Origin: Asticcacaulis solisilvae
Lineage (GTDB): Bacteria > Pseudomonadota > Alphaproteobacteria > Caulobacterales > Caulobacteraceae
Reading direction: 5' to 3'
Assembly (NCBI RefSeq): GCF_017875235.1
Contig: NZ_JAGGMI010000001.1
Location: forward strand, 612,840 to 676,839
Length of the DNA stretch: 64,000 nt
Part shown: in pieces, positions 8,366-17,543 of the stretch
Layout of the letters: each line of letters begins with the position of its first letter
Numbering within the stretch: position 1 is the first letter of the stretch
The notes under the pieces: model-generated
Database searches by the model: none
What the model was told of the DNA's origin: nothing
The model's input: only the letters and a program-made list of their open reading frames with translations
Position numbers and translations under genes: made by a program

Positions 8366-8667
8366 CGCCTGTCGGTTAGCTCGCAAGATATGCCGTCATC
8401 GTCCGTATCGAGATGCCGCCAGTATCCCGGCTGGCCGATCCGCGCCGGTGCCAGCTTGACCGCACGGGCAGCGCTGCAATTCAGATAGGCGATCCGGTGC
8501 TGGACCTGCACCACCGCGCCATCCGAAGTGCCGTACTGCAGGCTGGTCAGGAGCGACATGCCCGCGACCAGCACGCTTGTGGCGGCCAGTAGCCTGATCA
8601 AGCCACGGCCTTCCTGTCGATCCGGACGTCCGCGCGGACGTTCGGAATAGATCGGCGAATGAGACAT
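8362..8667 (-). CDS. Small membrane-anchored excalibur-domain protein
   Basis: A 101-residue protein with a basic proline/arginine-rich N-terminus and one hydrophobic helix (about residues 24-41). A short exported domain ends in DTDDDGISCE, which matches the excalibur calcium-binding consensus DxDxDGxxCE. The second cysteine in YLNCSAARA would pair with it, as in the family. The start at 8667 has the strong ribosome site GGGAGG nine bases upstream. The function is unknown. The domain is usually extracytoplasmic, which fits the helix. Confidence 0.8.
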   Translation of the reverse strand: MSHSPIYSERPRGRPDRQEGRGLIRLLAATSVLVAGMSLLTSLQYGTSDGAVVQVQHRIAYLNCSAARAVKLAPARIGQPGYWRHLDTDDDGISCELTDRR

Positions 8668-8738
8668 GCGCCACCTCCCTGCAACCGTCCAGTCTGCGCC
8701 TGTTGACCTAACGTCAGGTGTGCAGGAGGCGTTAACGA

Positions 8739-9137
8739 TTAGATAAAATCCTGTAACCATGCCACCAGCGGCAAGTCGGCCGGCGGCATCTCGTAATTGC
8801 GCATGTCGTTGGGCCGAACCCACTTCAGCGCCTTGTGCTCGCGCGCCTCGGGTTCGCCCTCCCAACGGCGGATGAGAAAGAGCGGCATCAGCAGGTGAAA
8901 GCTCTCATAGGTATGCGAGGCGAAGACGAACGGCGCCAGGCAGGCCTGCTTGACCGTAATGCCCAGCTCTTCCTGAAGCTCGCGGATCAGCGCGGTCTCC
9001 GGCGTTTCCCCATCCTCGACCTTGCCGCCGGGGAATTCCCATTGCCCGGCCAGTTGCTTGCCGTCGGGGCGCTGGGCGATCAGTACCCGGCCATCGGAAT
9101 CAACCAGGGCGGCGGCAACAACGAGAACGGTTTTCAT
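8739..9137 (-). CDS. mutT: 8-oxo-dGTP diphosphatase (MutT)
   Basis: MutT cleaves oxidised dGTP so that 8-oxoguanine is not put into DNA. The 132-residue protein holds a complete Nudix box, GGKVEDGETPETALIRELQEELGI, starting near residue 38. LAGQWEFPGG before it is typical of MutT. The start at 9137 has AGGAGG upstream and gives MKTVLVVAAALVD. A longer in-frame reading has no ribosome site. In many proteobacteria mutT sits near argJ and secA, as here. Confidence 0.93.
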   Translation of the reverse strand: MKTVLVVAAALVDSDGRVLIAQRPDGKQLAGQWEFPGGKVEDGETPETALIRELQEELGITVKQACLAPFVFASHTYESFHLLMPLFLIRRWEGEPEAREHKALKWVRPNDMRNYEMPPADLPLVAWLQDFI

Positions 9138-9164
9138 ACGCGCACCTCCTGAAGCGGAAATCAG

Positions 9165-9238
9165 CAGCCTTAAGTCGAATAGTAGCCGGCTGGCGCAGCT
9201 GGTACTTATATACCCGCAAGCGACCACTGCGTATTAGA
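9165..9238. repeat. Dispersed hairpin repeat, copy 1
   Basis: This stretch matches 44819-44892 at many positions: CAGCCTTRAGTCGARTAG, a GGC/GCGC block, then a hairpin and CAAGCG. The hairpin here is GCTGGTA/TACCCGC (9198-9217), while the other copy has GCAGGTAC/GTACCTGC. The stem is kept even where the bases differ. Confidence 0.7.
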
Positions 9239-9295
9239 GCGATATGCCAAAAAGTGTGCAGCGGTTTTTGGCCAAATATCGCGACAAAACAAAAA

Positions 9296-9340
9296 CCTAG
9301 AGCATGATGGCGGTTCGACTTAAACGCATCATGCTCTAGG
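9296..9340. repeat. Perfect 14-bp inverted repeat
   Basis: CCTAGAGCATGATG (9296-9309) and CATCATGCTCTAGG (9327-9340) are exact reverse complements around a 17-base loop. The flank TTTTTGGCCAAATATCGCGAC and the AGAGCATGATG core resemble the palindromic intergenic elements widespread in alphaproteobacteria. It lies upstream of mutT and downstream of the argJ stop. The 239-bp gap has no gene. Confidence 0.8.
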
Positions 9341-9376
9341 CGACGGCACGGCCCGCCCCGCAAGGATGACGAGTTC

Positions 9377-10792
9377 CTACGATCTATAATCGCCGTTGAT
9401 GGAGATGTATCCGTGCGTCAGGTCACACGTATAGACGTGCGCGGACGCCCGGCCGACGCCGACATCAACGCTGATCTCCAGCTCCTGGTGCTTCATATAG
9501 GCGCTCATGGCCGCTTCGTCGTAGTTGAGCGACACAGCGCCGTGTTCGGCCGCCACCAGCTTGCCGAACTTGATTCCCAAACGCTCGCGCTCGACTGGTT
9601 CTTCGGTCTTGCCGACGGCCATGACGATCCGGCCCCAGTTGGCGTCCTCGCCGGCGATCGCCGTCTTGACCAGCGGGCTTTCGGCGATCGACTTGGCAAT
9701 CTTGCGCGCCGAAGCCGGATTGGAGGCGCCCGTGACATTGACCTTGACGAACTTGGTGGCGCCTTCGCCGTCGCGGATCAGCTGTGTGGCCAGCGAATGC
9801 ATGACGCGCTCCAGCTTCTCCTTGAAATCGGCCAGGCGTTTGTCGCCTGCCCGCGCGATGCGCGGCGCGCCCGCCGCGCCGGTGGCGAACAGCAGGCAGG
9901 TGTCATTGGTCGAGGTGTCGCCGTCAACCGTCACCGAGTTGAAGGTCGTGCGCGTATAGAGCGCCAGCAGGCTTTGCAGCACACCTGGCGACAGGGTCGC
10001 GTCGGTGACGATGAAGGCCAGCATGGTCGCCATGTCGGGAGCGATCATGCCCGATCCCTTGGCGATGCCGGCGATGCGCACGCTGACGCCGTCGATTTCG
10101 GCCACCTCATAGGCGCCTTTCGGGAAGGTATCGGTGGTCATGATGGTCTGCGCCGCCTCATGCCAGGCATCGGCGCGCAGGTTCTTTTCGAGGTCGTAGA
10201 GCCGGGCCGCAATCTTGCTGTCATCGAGAATCACCCCAATGACGCCGGTCGAAGCCAGCATGATGTCGCGCTGGCGGCAGTCAATGCGCCGCGAGATGGC
10301 CGAAGCCGTGCGACGGGCGGCATCCGCCCCCTGCTTGCCGGTAAAGGCGTTGGCACAGCCGGCATTGACGACCAGGGCGCGCACATCGCTGCCTTCATTG
10401 GCCTCCAGTTGCTTCTTGCACCAGTCGACCGGTGCAGAGCCGATACTGTGTCGCGTAAAGACGCCGGCGCACGTTGTTCCCTCGGCGAACTTCATCAGCA
10501 GTACGTCCTTGCGGTCGTGCTTGTAGAAGCCGGCGCGGTCGGTGGCCATGACGACGCCGCCCACAGGAGGCATGTCCGGCAGGGGCACGGCCAGGGGCGA
10601 TACGGCCAGGCCAGGCTTGCCCGGAGCAGCGGTACTCGCGGCCGTAGCGGGCTTGGGCGCATCGGTATGGGGCGCCAGCGATGACACCAGCTCTGCGCCC
10701 TGCTGCACGGCACTTTTTATGGCATTAGTCAGCGGATCGAGCGCGCGTTCCAGCTTCGGCGATTTATCGCTCTTGGAGGGTGTCTTGGCCAT
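9377..10792 (-). CDS. argJ: Bifunctional glutamate N-acetyltransferase / amino-acid acetyltransferase
   Basis: ArgJ moves the acetyl group from N-acetylornithine to glutamate and can also make N-acetylglutamate from acetyl-CoA. The precursor cleaves itself before a threonine, seen here in PDMATMLAF (Thr256), to give two chains. VVNAGCANAFTG and the final GYISINGDYRS are family signatures. At 471 residues it is about 60 longer than usual. The extra N-terminus is Lys/Ser/Ala/Pro-rich and probably disordered, and the conserved core starts near residue 64. A later start could not be identified, because no internal Met comes before the core begins. Confidence 0.94.
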   Translation of the reverse strand: MAKTPSKSDKSPKLERALDPLTNAIKSAVQQGAELVSSLAPHTDAPKPATAASTAAPGKPGLAVSPLAVPLPDMPPVGGVVMATDRAGFYKHDRKDVLLMKFAEGTTCAGVFTRHSIGSAPVDWCKKQLEANEGSDVRALVVNAGCANAFTGKQGADAARRTASAISRRIDCRQRDIMLASTGVIGVILDDSKIAARLYDLEKNLRADAWHEAAQTIMTTDTFPKGAYEVAEIDGVSVRIAGIAKGSGMIAPDMATMLAFIVTDATLSPGVLQSLLALYTRTTFNSVTVDGDTSTNDTCLLFATGAAGAPRIARAGDKRLADFKEKLERVMHSLATQLIRDGEGATKFVKVNVTGASNPASARKIAKSIAESPLVKTAIAGEDANWGRIVMAVGKTEEPVERERLGIKFGKLVAAEHGAVSLNYDEAAMSAYMKHQELEISVDVGVGRASAHVYTCDLTHGYISINGDYRS

Positions 10793-10861
10793 GTGCGCTT
10801 CTCATTATAGTCCAGCTTCCGGCCTTAATCGCGCTTTGCCGCCTTTGCAACCGCGCGGGCA

Positions 10862-10891
10862 AAAAAAGACCGCCGGTTGGAGACGGCGGCC
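10862..10891 (-). terminator. Rho-independent terminator of the parvulin lipoprotein gene
   Basis: Read on the minus strand, GGCCGCCG and CGGCGGTC form a stem around TCTCCAAC and are followed by seven T residues. It lies 14 bases after the stop. Confidence 0.85.
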
Positions 10892-10905
10892 TTTGGTTTC
10901 ACGCC

Positions 10906-11952
10906 CTAATTTTTCTTGGGCAAGGGCGGGGTCGCCGCCAGAAGCTGCGAGGTCCCTGGCTTGGCAGTGCCCAGCGGCTGCGCCACGGCGACACCCGACG
11001 CGCTTTGCGACGCTTCGGCAGCCGCATCCGAGGCCTGGCTGTCGGCGGTGACCGCCCCGGCGCTGGCCGGCTCCTGATCCTCGCCGCCGCTCAGACCTTT
11101 CGGGATCAGGTAGTCGACCTTCGACTTCTTCCGCAGGTTGGTCAGCAGGCCCGCGACCTGGTTATAGATCAGGAAGCGCATGATGACGGGGCGCTCTTCC
11201 TCAAGCGTCGGCAATTGTTCGGGACGGCGGTCCTCGACGCGCAACAGCGCCCAGCCGCCTTCGGCCTGGACCGGGCCGACCGTGTCGCCAGTCTTGGCCG
11301 TCGTCAGCACCGGCTTGAACGAGGACGGCATGATGTCGGTGGTGAAATAGCCCATGTCGCCACCGTTGAAGCGCGTCGCCTGGTCGATCGAGCGTTCCAT
11401 GGCCAGGGCCTCGAAGATGCCACCGCCCTGGATCTGCTTCAGGATGGCTTCGGCGTCGGCCTTGCTCTTGACGAGAATGATGCGGGCGCGAATCTCTTCG
11501 GACTGCTTCGACAGCTTGACCTGTTCGTCGTAGTGCGCCTTCACCGACTTTTCGTCGATATCGCGGTCAATGGTGTTTTCGACCAGCATGTCGCCCAGGA
11601 TCCGGTCGCGGGCGGCATCGAGACGGCGCTGGGCGGCGATCGAGCGGTCCAGGCCCTTTTGCGACGCAGCGCGCGCCAGAAGCCGCTGGTCGATCACTTC
11701 TTCCAGGGTGCGGCTGAACAGGTCCGACGTCATGTCGAGCGGTTCGCCCGGGCCGATCTGGCCTTGGGCAATCGCTTCGTTACGCACATCCGATGACCAG
11801 ATGGTGTGGCCATCGACGCGCGCCACGGCCATGTCGCCGGGCTCCGGCGGGCGTTCCGTCGTCTGGGGCTTCTGGCACGACGCCAGGGTCAGGCTGCCAG
11901 CCACAAGCACGGACAGCATGATCATGCGTCCGAAGTTTGATTTCAATGACAT
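10906..11952 (-). CDS. Parvulin-type peptidyl-prolyl isomerase lipoprotein
   Basis: From the chosen start the 348-residue protein has a lipoprotein signal, with LTLASC placing the lipidated cysteine at residue 26. A SurA-like N-terminal helical region follows (TIWSSDVRNEAIAQGQ, VIDQRLLARAA). A parvulin domain (IRARIILVKSKADAEAIL ... GGDMGYFTTDIMP ... GPVQAEGGWALLRV) comes next, and the tail is rich in Ser, Ala and Gln. It should fold outer-membrane proteins in the periplasm. The start at 11952 is chosen over one 22 codons upstream because it places the signal correctly. It is divergent from secA, which fits an export-linked role. Confidence 0.85.
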   Translation of the reverse strand: MSLKSNFGRMIMLSVLVAGSLTLASCQKPQTTERPPEPGDMAVARVDGHTIWSSDVRNEAIAQGQIGPGEPLDMTSDLFSRTLEEVIDQRLLARAASQKGLDRSIAAQRRLDAARDRILGDMLVENTIDRDIDEKSVKAHYDEQVKLSKQSEEIRARIILVKSKADAEAILKQIQGGGIFEALAMERSIDQATRFNGGDMGYFTTDIMPSSFKPVLTTAKTGDTVGPVQAEGGWALLRVEDRRPEQLPTLEEERPVIMRFLIYNQVAGLLTNLRKKSKVDYLIPKGLSGGEDQEPASAGAVTADSQASDAAAEASQSASGVAVAQPLGTAKPGTSQLLAATPPLPKKN

Positions 11953-12208
11953 GAGTACCGCCCCAATCGCCATTAACACTTTAAATGCCGGAGCCGTTAA
12001 CGGCTGCCGCGTTGACATACACCATTCCGCCGCTTAAGTCATTCCCGCGCTTGAAAAGCGGTTTTCACCCCTTACCTGTTCAAGAGCATTTTTACGGCCA
12101 AAAACTTCTTAAGCAAGAAATAAGCCAGAAAAATGCCCGCCAAGGCAAGGCCTGAAAAGCGCTCTTTAATCTCTGTTGCTTAGGCATCTCTGTTACTTAG
12201 GGTTTCCC
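11953..12208. promoter_or_regulatory. Divergent promoter region and structured leader of secA
   Basis: The 256-bp gap contains an extended inverted repeat. GCATTTTT-AC-GGC (12086-12098) faces GCC-AG-AAAAATGC (12124-12136), with an inner TTCTT/AAGAA hairpin. It ends about 70 bases before the secA ATG. Nothing resembling secM is visible. No gene was found here. Confidence 0.5.
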
Positions 12209-15091
12209 ATGCTGGCTATCGCCAAACTGCTGTTCGGTTCCTCCAATGATCGCAAGGTCAAGGGCTTCATGTCCCGGGTCCAGAAGATCAACGCGCTGGA
12301 GCCGAAGTACAAGGCGATGAGCGACGAGGAACTGGCCCACCAGACGGTCCTGTTCAAGGAACGCCTGGCCAAGGGACAGACGCTGGACCAGCTGATGGAC
12401 GAAGCCTTCGCCGTCACCCGTGAAGCCGCCTTCCGTTCGATCGGCCAGCGCCACTACGACGTCCAGCTCGTCGGCGGCATGATCCTGCATAAGGGCGGCA
12501 TCGCCGAAATGCGCACCGGTGAAGGCAAGACCTTGGTCGGCACCGCGCCCGTTTATCTCAACGCGCTTGAAGGCAAGGGCGTTCACCTGATCACGGTCAA
12601 CGACTACCTGGCCAAGCGCGACGCTGAATGGATGGGCCGCGTCTACCGCTTCCTGGGCATGAGCACAGGCGTCATCGTCCAGGGCCTGTCGCAGGGCCAG
12701 CGCAAGCAGGCCTATAATTCCGACGTCACCTACGGCACCAACAACGAATTCGGCTTCGACTACCTGCGCGACAACCTGGCCTACAGCCGCCAGGAAATGG
12801 TCCAGCGCGGCCACAACTTCTGTATTGTCGACGAAGTCGACTCGATCCTGATCGACGAAGCCCGCACCCCGCTGATCATCTCCGGTCCGACCGAAGATCG
12901 TTCGGAACTGTACAAGATCCTCGACGCCACCATCCGCGAGCTGATCAAGGACCCGGAAACCTTCGAGCTGGATGAAAAGCAGCGCCAAGTCCTGCTGTCG
13001 GAGAAAGGCAGCGAGGAACTCGAGGAAATCCTGACCGCCGGCGGCTACCTGGCCGAGGATTCGACGGGCCTTTATGACTCAGTCAACGTGTCGCTGGTTC
13101 ACCACGCCAACCAGGCCCTGCGCGCCAACACCCTCTACACGCTGAACAAGGACTATATCGTCAAGGACGGCGAGATCATCCTGATCGACGAATTCACCGG
13201 CCGCATGATGACGGGCCGCCGCCTCAGCGAAGGCCTGCACCAGGCGATCGAAGCCAAGGAAAAGGTCGAGATCCAGCCGGAAAACCAGACCCTGGCCTCG
13301 GTGACCATCCAGAACTACTTCCGCATGTACAAGAAGCTGTCGGGCATGACCGGCACAGCGGCGACCGAAGCGCAGGAATTCGGCGACATCTACAAGATGG
13401 ACGTGCTGGAAATCCCGACCAACCGCCCCATCCAGCGCATCGACGACAACGATGAGGTCTACCGGACGGAGACGGAAAAGTTCACCGCCATCGCGGCGCA
13501 GGTCGCCCATTGCTACGTCAAGGGCCAGCCGATCCTGGTCGGTACCGCCTCGATCGAAAAATCCGAAGAGCTGTCGAAATTCCTCAATAACTACAGTTAC
13601 AAGGTCGAGCAGTCGCGCACGCTAAAGCCGCAATACGCCAATGCCGACAAGAAGGAACTGCTGAAGCTCGGCGAAGACGCCTACGACATCGTCGCCAAGT
13701 CCGGCAAAGGTATCCCGCACAACGTCCTGAACGCCCGCTTCCACGAACAGGAATCCGAAATCGTCGCCGATGCCGGCGTGCCGGGCGCCGTGACCATCGC
13801 CACCAACATGGCCGGCCGCGGCACCGACATCCAGCTGGGCGGTAATGTCGACATGCGCGTCCAGGCCTGGATCAGCGAACAGGACGCCGCCGGCAACCAA
13901 GTGACGTCCGAGCAGATTCTGGCGCGCAAGGCTGAGATCGAATCCCAGGTCGCCGATTTGAAACAGCGCGCCCTGGCCGCGGGCGGCCTGTTCGTGCTGG
14001 GCACCGAACGCCACGAAAGCCGCCGCATCGACAACCAGCTGCGCGGCCGTACCGGCCGCCAGGGCGACCCCGGCCGCTCCAAGTTCTTCCTGTCGTGCGA
14101 AGACGACCTGATGCGCATCTTCGCCGGCGACCGCCTGAACTCCATGATGAAGACGCTGGGCGTCGAGGAAGGCGAAGCCATCACCCACCCGCTGCTCAAC
14201 GGCGCCATCGCCACCGCGCAAAAGCGCGTCGAGCAGCGCAACTATGAAATCCGCAAGAACCTGCTGAAATACGACGACGTGGTCAACGACCAGCGCAAGG
14301 CCGTGTTCCAGCATCGCCAGGAGTTCATGGACGCCGACGACCTGTCCGACACGATCAGCGAGATGCGTCAGGAGACCATCAGCGATCTCGTCGAACGCCA
14401 CCTGCCTCCCAAGGCCTATGCCGAACAATGGGACATCCAGGGGCTTAAGGAACAGGTCCTGGCCCTGACCGGCCTCGACCTGCCGCTGGAAGTCTGGGCG
14501 GCCGAGGAAGGCATCGCCAACGAGGAGATCGAGGAGCGCATCCAGGAACTGGCGGCGGCCAAGATGGAGGAACGCCTGCAGATGCTTGGCCCAGAGCAGA
14601 TGAAGTCGCTCGAAAAGCAGTTCCTGCTGCAGATGATCGACATGCACTGGCGCGAGCACCTGATGTATCTCGACCATCTGCGCGCCGTCATTGGCCTGCG
14701 CGGCTACGGCCAGCGCGATCCGCTGAACGAGTACAAGAGCGAAGCGTTCGAACAGTTCGAAGGCCTGCTGGTCAATCTGCGCCACTCGGTCACGCGCTGG
14801 CTGATGACCATGGAAATCCGCTTCCAGCCGCCGGAAGAAGAACTGGCGGCGCCCCCCATGCCGTTGCCTGACATGTCGCCTTCGGGCCGCCAGTTCCAGG
14901 AAGTGCACCTCGATCCGCTGACGGGCGAGAACGAGCGAGCGCCTACGCTCTCCAGCGACCTGACGCAGGAACAGCGCGAACAACTGCCGCATTCGGCCCT
15001 GCCGGCCGGCTGGGAAGGCACGCCGCGCAACGGCCTGTGTCCTTGCGGCTCCGGCAAGAAGTTCAAGCACTGCCACGGCACGCTGGTGTAA
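12209..15091 (+). CDS. secA: Preprotein translocase ATPase SecA
   Basis: SecA drives unfolded preproteins through SecYEG using ATP. The protein has 960 residues from the ATG at 12209 ([10 protein letters not shown]), close to the family length. Walker A is RTGEGKTLV and Walker B is [21 protein letters not shown]. The preprotein-crosslinking and helical domains follow in the expected order. The C-terminal tail ends [14 protein letters not shown], the zinc motif that binds SecB and phospholipid. An upstream ATG would add 11 unlikely residues. The gene stands alone, with a hairpin directly after the stop. Confidence 0.98.
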   Translation: MLAIAKLLFGSSNDRKVKGFMSRVQKINALEPKYKAMSDEELAHQTVLFKERLAKGQTLDQLMDEAFAVTREAAFRSIGQRHYDVQLVGGMILHKGGIAEMRTGEGKTLVGTAPVYLNALEGKGVHLITVNDYLAKRDAEWMGRVYRFLGMSTGVIVQGLSQGQRKQAYNSDVTYGTNNEFGFDYLRDNLAYSRQEMVQRGHNFCIVDEVDSILIDEARTPLIISGPTEDRSELYKILDATIRELIKDPETFELDEKQRQVLLSEKGSEELEEILTAGGYLAEDSTGLYDSVNVSLVHHANQALRANTLYTLNKDYIVKDGEIILIDEFTGRMMTGRRLSEGLHQAIEAKEKVEIQPENQTLASVTIQNYFRMYKKLSGMTGTAATEAQEFGDIYKMDVLEIPTNRPIQRIDDNDEVYRTETEKFTAIAAQVAHCYVKGQPILVGTASIEKSEELSKFLNNYSYKVEQSRTLKPQYANADKKELLKLGEDAYDIVAKSGKGIPHNVLNARFHEQESEIVADAGVPGAVTIATNMAGRGTDIQLGGNVDMRVQAWISEQDAAGNQVTSEQILARKAEIESQVADLKQRALAAGGLFVLGTERHESRRIDNQLRGRTGRQGDPGRSKFFLSCEDDLMRIFAGDRLNSMMKTLGVEEGEAITHPLLNGAIATAQKRVEQRNYEIRKNLLKYDDVVNDQRKAVFQHRQEFMDADDLSDTISEMRQETISDLVERHLPPKAYAEQWDIQGLKEQVLALTGLDLPLEVWAAEEGIANEEIEERIQELAAAKMEERLQMLGPEQMKSLEKQFLLQMIDMHWREHLMYLDHLRAVIGLRGYGQRDPLNEYKSEAFEQFEGLLVNLRHSVTRWLMTMEIRFQPPEEELAAPPMPLPDMSPSGRQFQEVHLDPLTGENERAPTLSSDLTQEQREQLPHSALPAGWEGTPRNGLCPCGSGKKFKHCHGTLV

Positions 15092-15096
15092 CATCT

Positions 15097-15122
15097 CCCT
15101 CTCCCCGCAAGCGGGGAGAGGG
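15097..15122. repeat. Perfect 12-bp hairpin after secA
   Basis: CCCTCTCCCCGC and GCGGGGAGAGGG are exact reverse complements around AA. It starts 5 bases after the secA stop and is followed by GGATTAAAAA, so it may act as a weak terminator. It is related to the hairpin at 5037-5060. Confidence 0.75.
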
Positions 15123-15233
15123 GATTAAAAACAACACCATCGCCTTTGTGATCCGGCATTTCCGATTCAATCATTGCCACGTGGACCTGCTTTCGGTATC
15201 GTCTCTTAACTTTTTTGGTTAGGGGAAATCTGC

Positions 15234-15812
15234 ATGCGCATACCTGCTGCCGGATTTGCATTTGCCGCGGCCGCTCTTGCCCTTGTATCGGGCTCGGCCG
15301 TCGCTCAGGAAGTCGTCGCCTATTCAGACATGCCGGTCGCCGCCGGTGACATGGCCAAGCCCGCCCTGGCGCAGCTCAATGACGCCGCCGACAGCGCCGC
15401 CGCCCAGAAGAAAATCGACCTCTACAAGCAGCTGATGCAGTTGAACGGCGTCACGCGCGGCGTTCGTACGGCGCTGGACGCCACGAAGGCCCAGACCCGC
15501 CTGGTCGTGCTGGAACGCGCAGGCAAATCGGCCATGACGCCGGCCGAGGAAGCCCGCTACAACACCGTCGCTGACGCCGTGCTGAAGGAAACCGAGGCGA
15601 ATGTGCTCGACAGCATCGCGCGCAGCCAGTCGCAGTCGTTCAGCGCCGATGAAATCCAGCAGCTGATCAACGCCAATGCGTCGGTCGCCGCCGCCAAGTA
15701 TAATGCCGGCAAGTTCGTGACGGCGCAGAACAGCACGGAGGAGGTCCAGAACTATATGGTCCAGGCCGTGGTCAAGATCATCAAGACCTTCAAGGACTCG
15801 GTTGATAGCTAA
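15234..15812 (+). CDS. Secreted helical protein, DUF2059-like
   Basis: A 192-residue protein with a clear Sec signal (MRIPAAGFAFAAAALALV, cut after SAVAQ near residue 24). The rest is predicted helical and charged, including KKIDLYKQLMQLNGVTRGVRTALD and FSADEIQQLINANAS. The layout (helix, gap, helix, then a final amphipathic helix) is like DUF2059 proteins, but the match is by pattern only. No cysteines or catalytic motif are seen. The next gene encodes a similar product. The promoter probably lies in 15123-15233. Its function is unknown. Confidence 0.75.
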   Translation: MRIPAAGFAFAAAALALVSGSAVAQEVVAYSDMPVAAGDMAKPALAQLNDAADSAAAQKKIDLYKQLMQLNGVTRGVRTALDATKAQTRLVVLERAGKSAMTPAEEARYNTVADAVLKETEANVLDSIARSQSQSFSADEIQQLINANASVAAAKYNAGKFVTAQNSTEEVQNYMVQAVVKIIKTFKDSVDS

Positions 15813-15874
15813 AAAATACGACAGCTAAGGGGACTGCCGGGTACAGGCAGAGCGGCTGACGATTTACATCAGAT

Positions 15875-16789
15875 ATGTTCGGGGGAACCGTTTTGCGGCT
15901 CGCAGTTTTTCGTTTGCTTTTGACCGGAACGGCCATTGCCGCGCTGACCGCATCGGCGGTAAACGCCCAGACGGCCGTCGCCCCTGACCTGACGCCGCCA
16001 GCCCTCGACCTCCAGAAGTTCCTGGAGCAGAGCAAGGTCCTGCACGACAACAATCCGCAGGCGCCGGGCTCATTGACCGCGCAAGGGTCGGGCAGCGTCA
16101 TGGACGTCGCCGCCGCGCCGCGCGCGGAGGTCACCCAGCCCCTGCCCAAGGCCAGCGCCGAAGCCATCGACCGCGTGCTGAGCCTAACCTCAGGGAGCAT
16201 CGATGATGCGGCCGTCTCGCGCGGCCTGGCGGCTGGCAATGTCCGCGTGCCAGCCATTCCGACCATGCAGAACCTCGATCGCGCCACCGCCCGCGCGGTC
16301 GTCGAAGCCTTTCAGACGCCGGGCGGCCTGACCGCCTATGACAAGGCCCAGATCGCCGCCACGGCTTCCGCCGATCCGGACCTGGAAGAGCGCATCGCGC
16401 TGGTCCGTACCATCTACCGTGTCGACGGCACCGACGCCCTGGTCCGGCACTTCGTGTCGACCCAGCACATGCGCCTTATCATCACCGAGGTGAACAACCA
16501 CGTGAACATCGCCGGTTTGTCGGATCCCGAAAAGTACCGGCTTGCCGCCATCGCCGCCGCCGCCCAGACCGAGCTGGAAGACAAGATCCTCAACATGGAT
16601 GCCCGCCTGCAGGCCAATAGCCTCAGCAAGCCGGAACTCATGCAGCTGATCGCGGCCTTTGATAGCGACGCCCAGCGCAAGCTGACCGATCTGCGGCTCA
16701 AGGACGACGGCAAGCTCGACCGCCGCATCGAGCTCAACATCGCTGCCGCCCAGATCCAGATCCTTCAGCGCTTCGAAGACGGCGAATAA
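15875..16789 (+). CDS. Secreted helical protein, DUF2059-like paralogue
   Basis: A 304-residue exported protein. The signal (VFRLLLTGTAIAALTASAVNA) ends near residue 31. The C-terminal half has the same helical plan as the upstream gene (EERIALVRTIYRVDGTDALVRHF ... LSKPELMQLIAAFDS), which suggests a tandem duplication with a long added N-terminal linker. The ATG at 15875 has no good ribosome site. A TTG 18 bases on, in GGGGGAACCGTTTTG, is better spaced and may be the true start. Function is unknown. The gene lies 62 bp after its neighbour on the same strand. Confidence 0.7.
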   Translation: MFGGTVLRLAVFRLLLTGTAIAALTASAVNAQTAVAPDLTPPALDLQKFLEQSKVLHDNNPQAPGSLTAQGSGSVMDVAAAPRAEVTQPLPKASAEAIDRVLSLTSGSIDDAAVSRGLAAGNVRVPAIPTMQNLDRATARAVVEAFQTPGGLTAYDKAQIAATASADPDLEERIALVRTIYRVDGTDALVRHFVSTQHMRLIITEVNNHVNIAGLSDPEKYRLAAIAAAAQTELEDKILNMDARLQANSLSKPELMQLIAAFDSDAQRKLTDLRLKDDGKLDRRIELNIAAAQIQILQRFEDGE

Positions 16790-16792
16790 ACC

Positions 16793-17533
16793 TTAACGCT
16801 GTTTAGGCGTCGCGTGTTCGGCGATCAGCCGGTTGGACTCGCTTTCAAGCCGCGCCTTCATTTCGGTCATCAGTTCACCACGCTTCATACCGGCCGGAAT
16901 CGGCGGCAGGAATTCGAACACCACCGTGCCGGGCTTGCGATCGATGCCGTGCCCCGGCCAGAACTGCCCCGAATTGGTCGCCATCAGGTGGCACGGCACG
17001 TCCAGATCGCGATAGAGCGCCGCTACTCCCGGCTTATAGGCAGGATCATCGCCGACGTCCGAACGCGTCCCTTCCGGGAAGATGATGATCTGGCGGCCTT
17101 CCTTAAGGCGGTCGCGGCAGGCCGTCACCATGCCTTTCAGCGCCTTGGCGGCGTCTTCGCGCTTAATGGCCACCATGCGCGTCCGCCACGCGTACCAGCC
17201 GAGAAAAGGTAGATACATCAAGGACTGTTTGAGGACATAGGCCGGACAATCCAGCACGACGAAGGGTGCGATGGTGTCGAGCATGCTCAGGTGTTTGCCG
17301 GCAACCAGGGCCGGCCCCGATGGCCGGTGTTCCAGCCCGCGGAACTCGACCTTGACGCCGACGATCCAGCGCGCGCCAAACAGCACGCCGGCCGCCCACC
17401 AGCGGATCACGCGCATCGACGCCTTATGCGGCAGGAGCAGGACCGGCGAGCACAGGACAGCGATAAAGGCCATCGAGGCGTAGAGCCATAACATGAAGAG
17501 GAGCGACCGAAGTCGCGTAATCACAGCACGCAC
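16793..17533 (-). CDS. plsC: 1-acyl-sn-glycerol-3-phosphate acyltransferase
   Basis: PlsC adds the second acyl chain to make phosphatidic acid at the inner membrane. The chosen GTG start (17533) gives 246 residues with a hydrophobic N-terminal anchor (about residues 10-35). The HX4D motif is KHLSMLD (His81, Asp86), and IIFPEGTRSD and GVAALYRD are acceptor-binding motifs. GKH replaces the more usual NH before the catalytic histidine. Upstream in-frame codons lie inside the previous gene, so the GTG is preferred, although its ribosome site is weak. It follows the YdcF-like gene by 10 bases. Confidence 0.85.
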   Translation of the reverse strand: MRAVITRLRSLLFMLWLYASMAFIAVLCSPVLLLPHKASMRVIRWWAAGVLFGARWIVGVKVEFRGLEHRPSGPALVAGKHLSMLDTIAPFVVLDCPAYVLKQSLMYLPFLGWYAWRTRMVAIKREDAAKALKGMVTACRDRLKEGRQIIIFPEGTRSDVGDDPAYKPGVAALYRDLDVPCHLMATNSGQFWPGHGIDRKPGTVVFEFLPPIPAGMKRGELMTEMKARLESESNRLIAEHATPKQR

Positions 17534-17543
17534 TTTTGGGGAC

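Noticed and set aside
12197..12988. Minus-strand frame inside secA
   Set aside because: The secA protein is complete and well conserved, so this is an antisense shadow of its codons.
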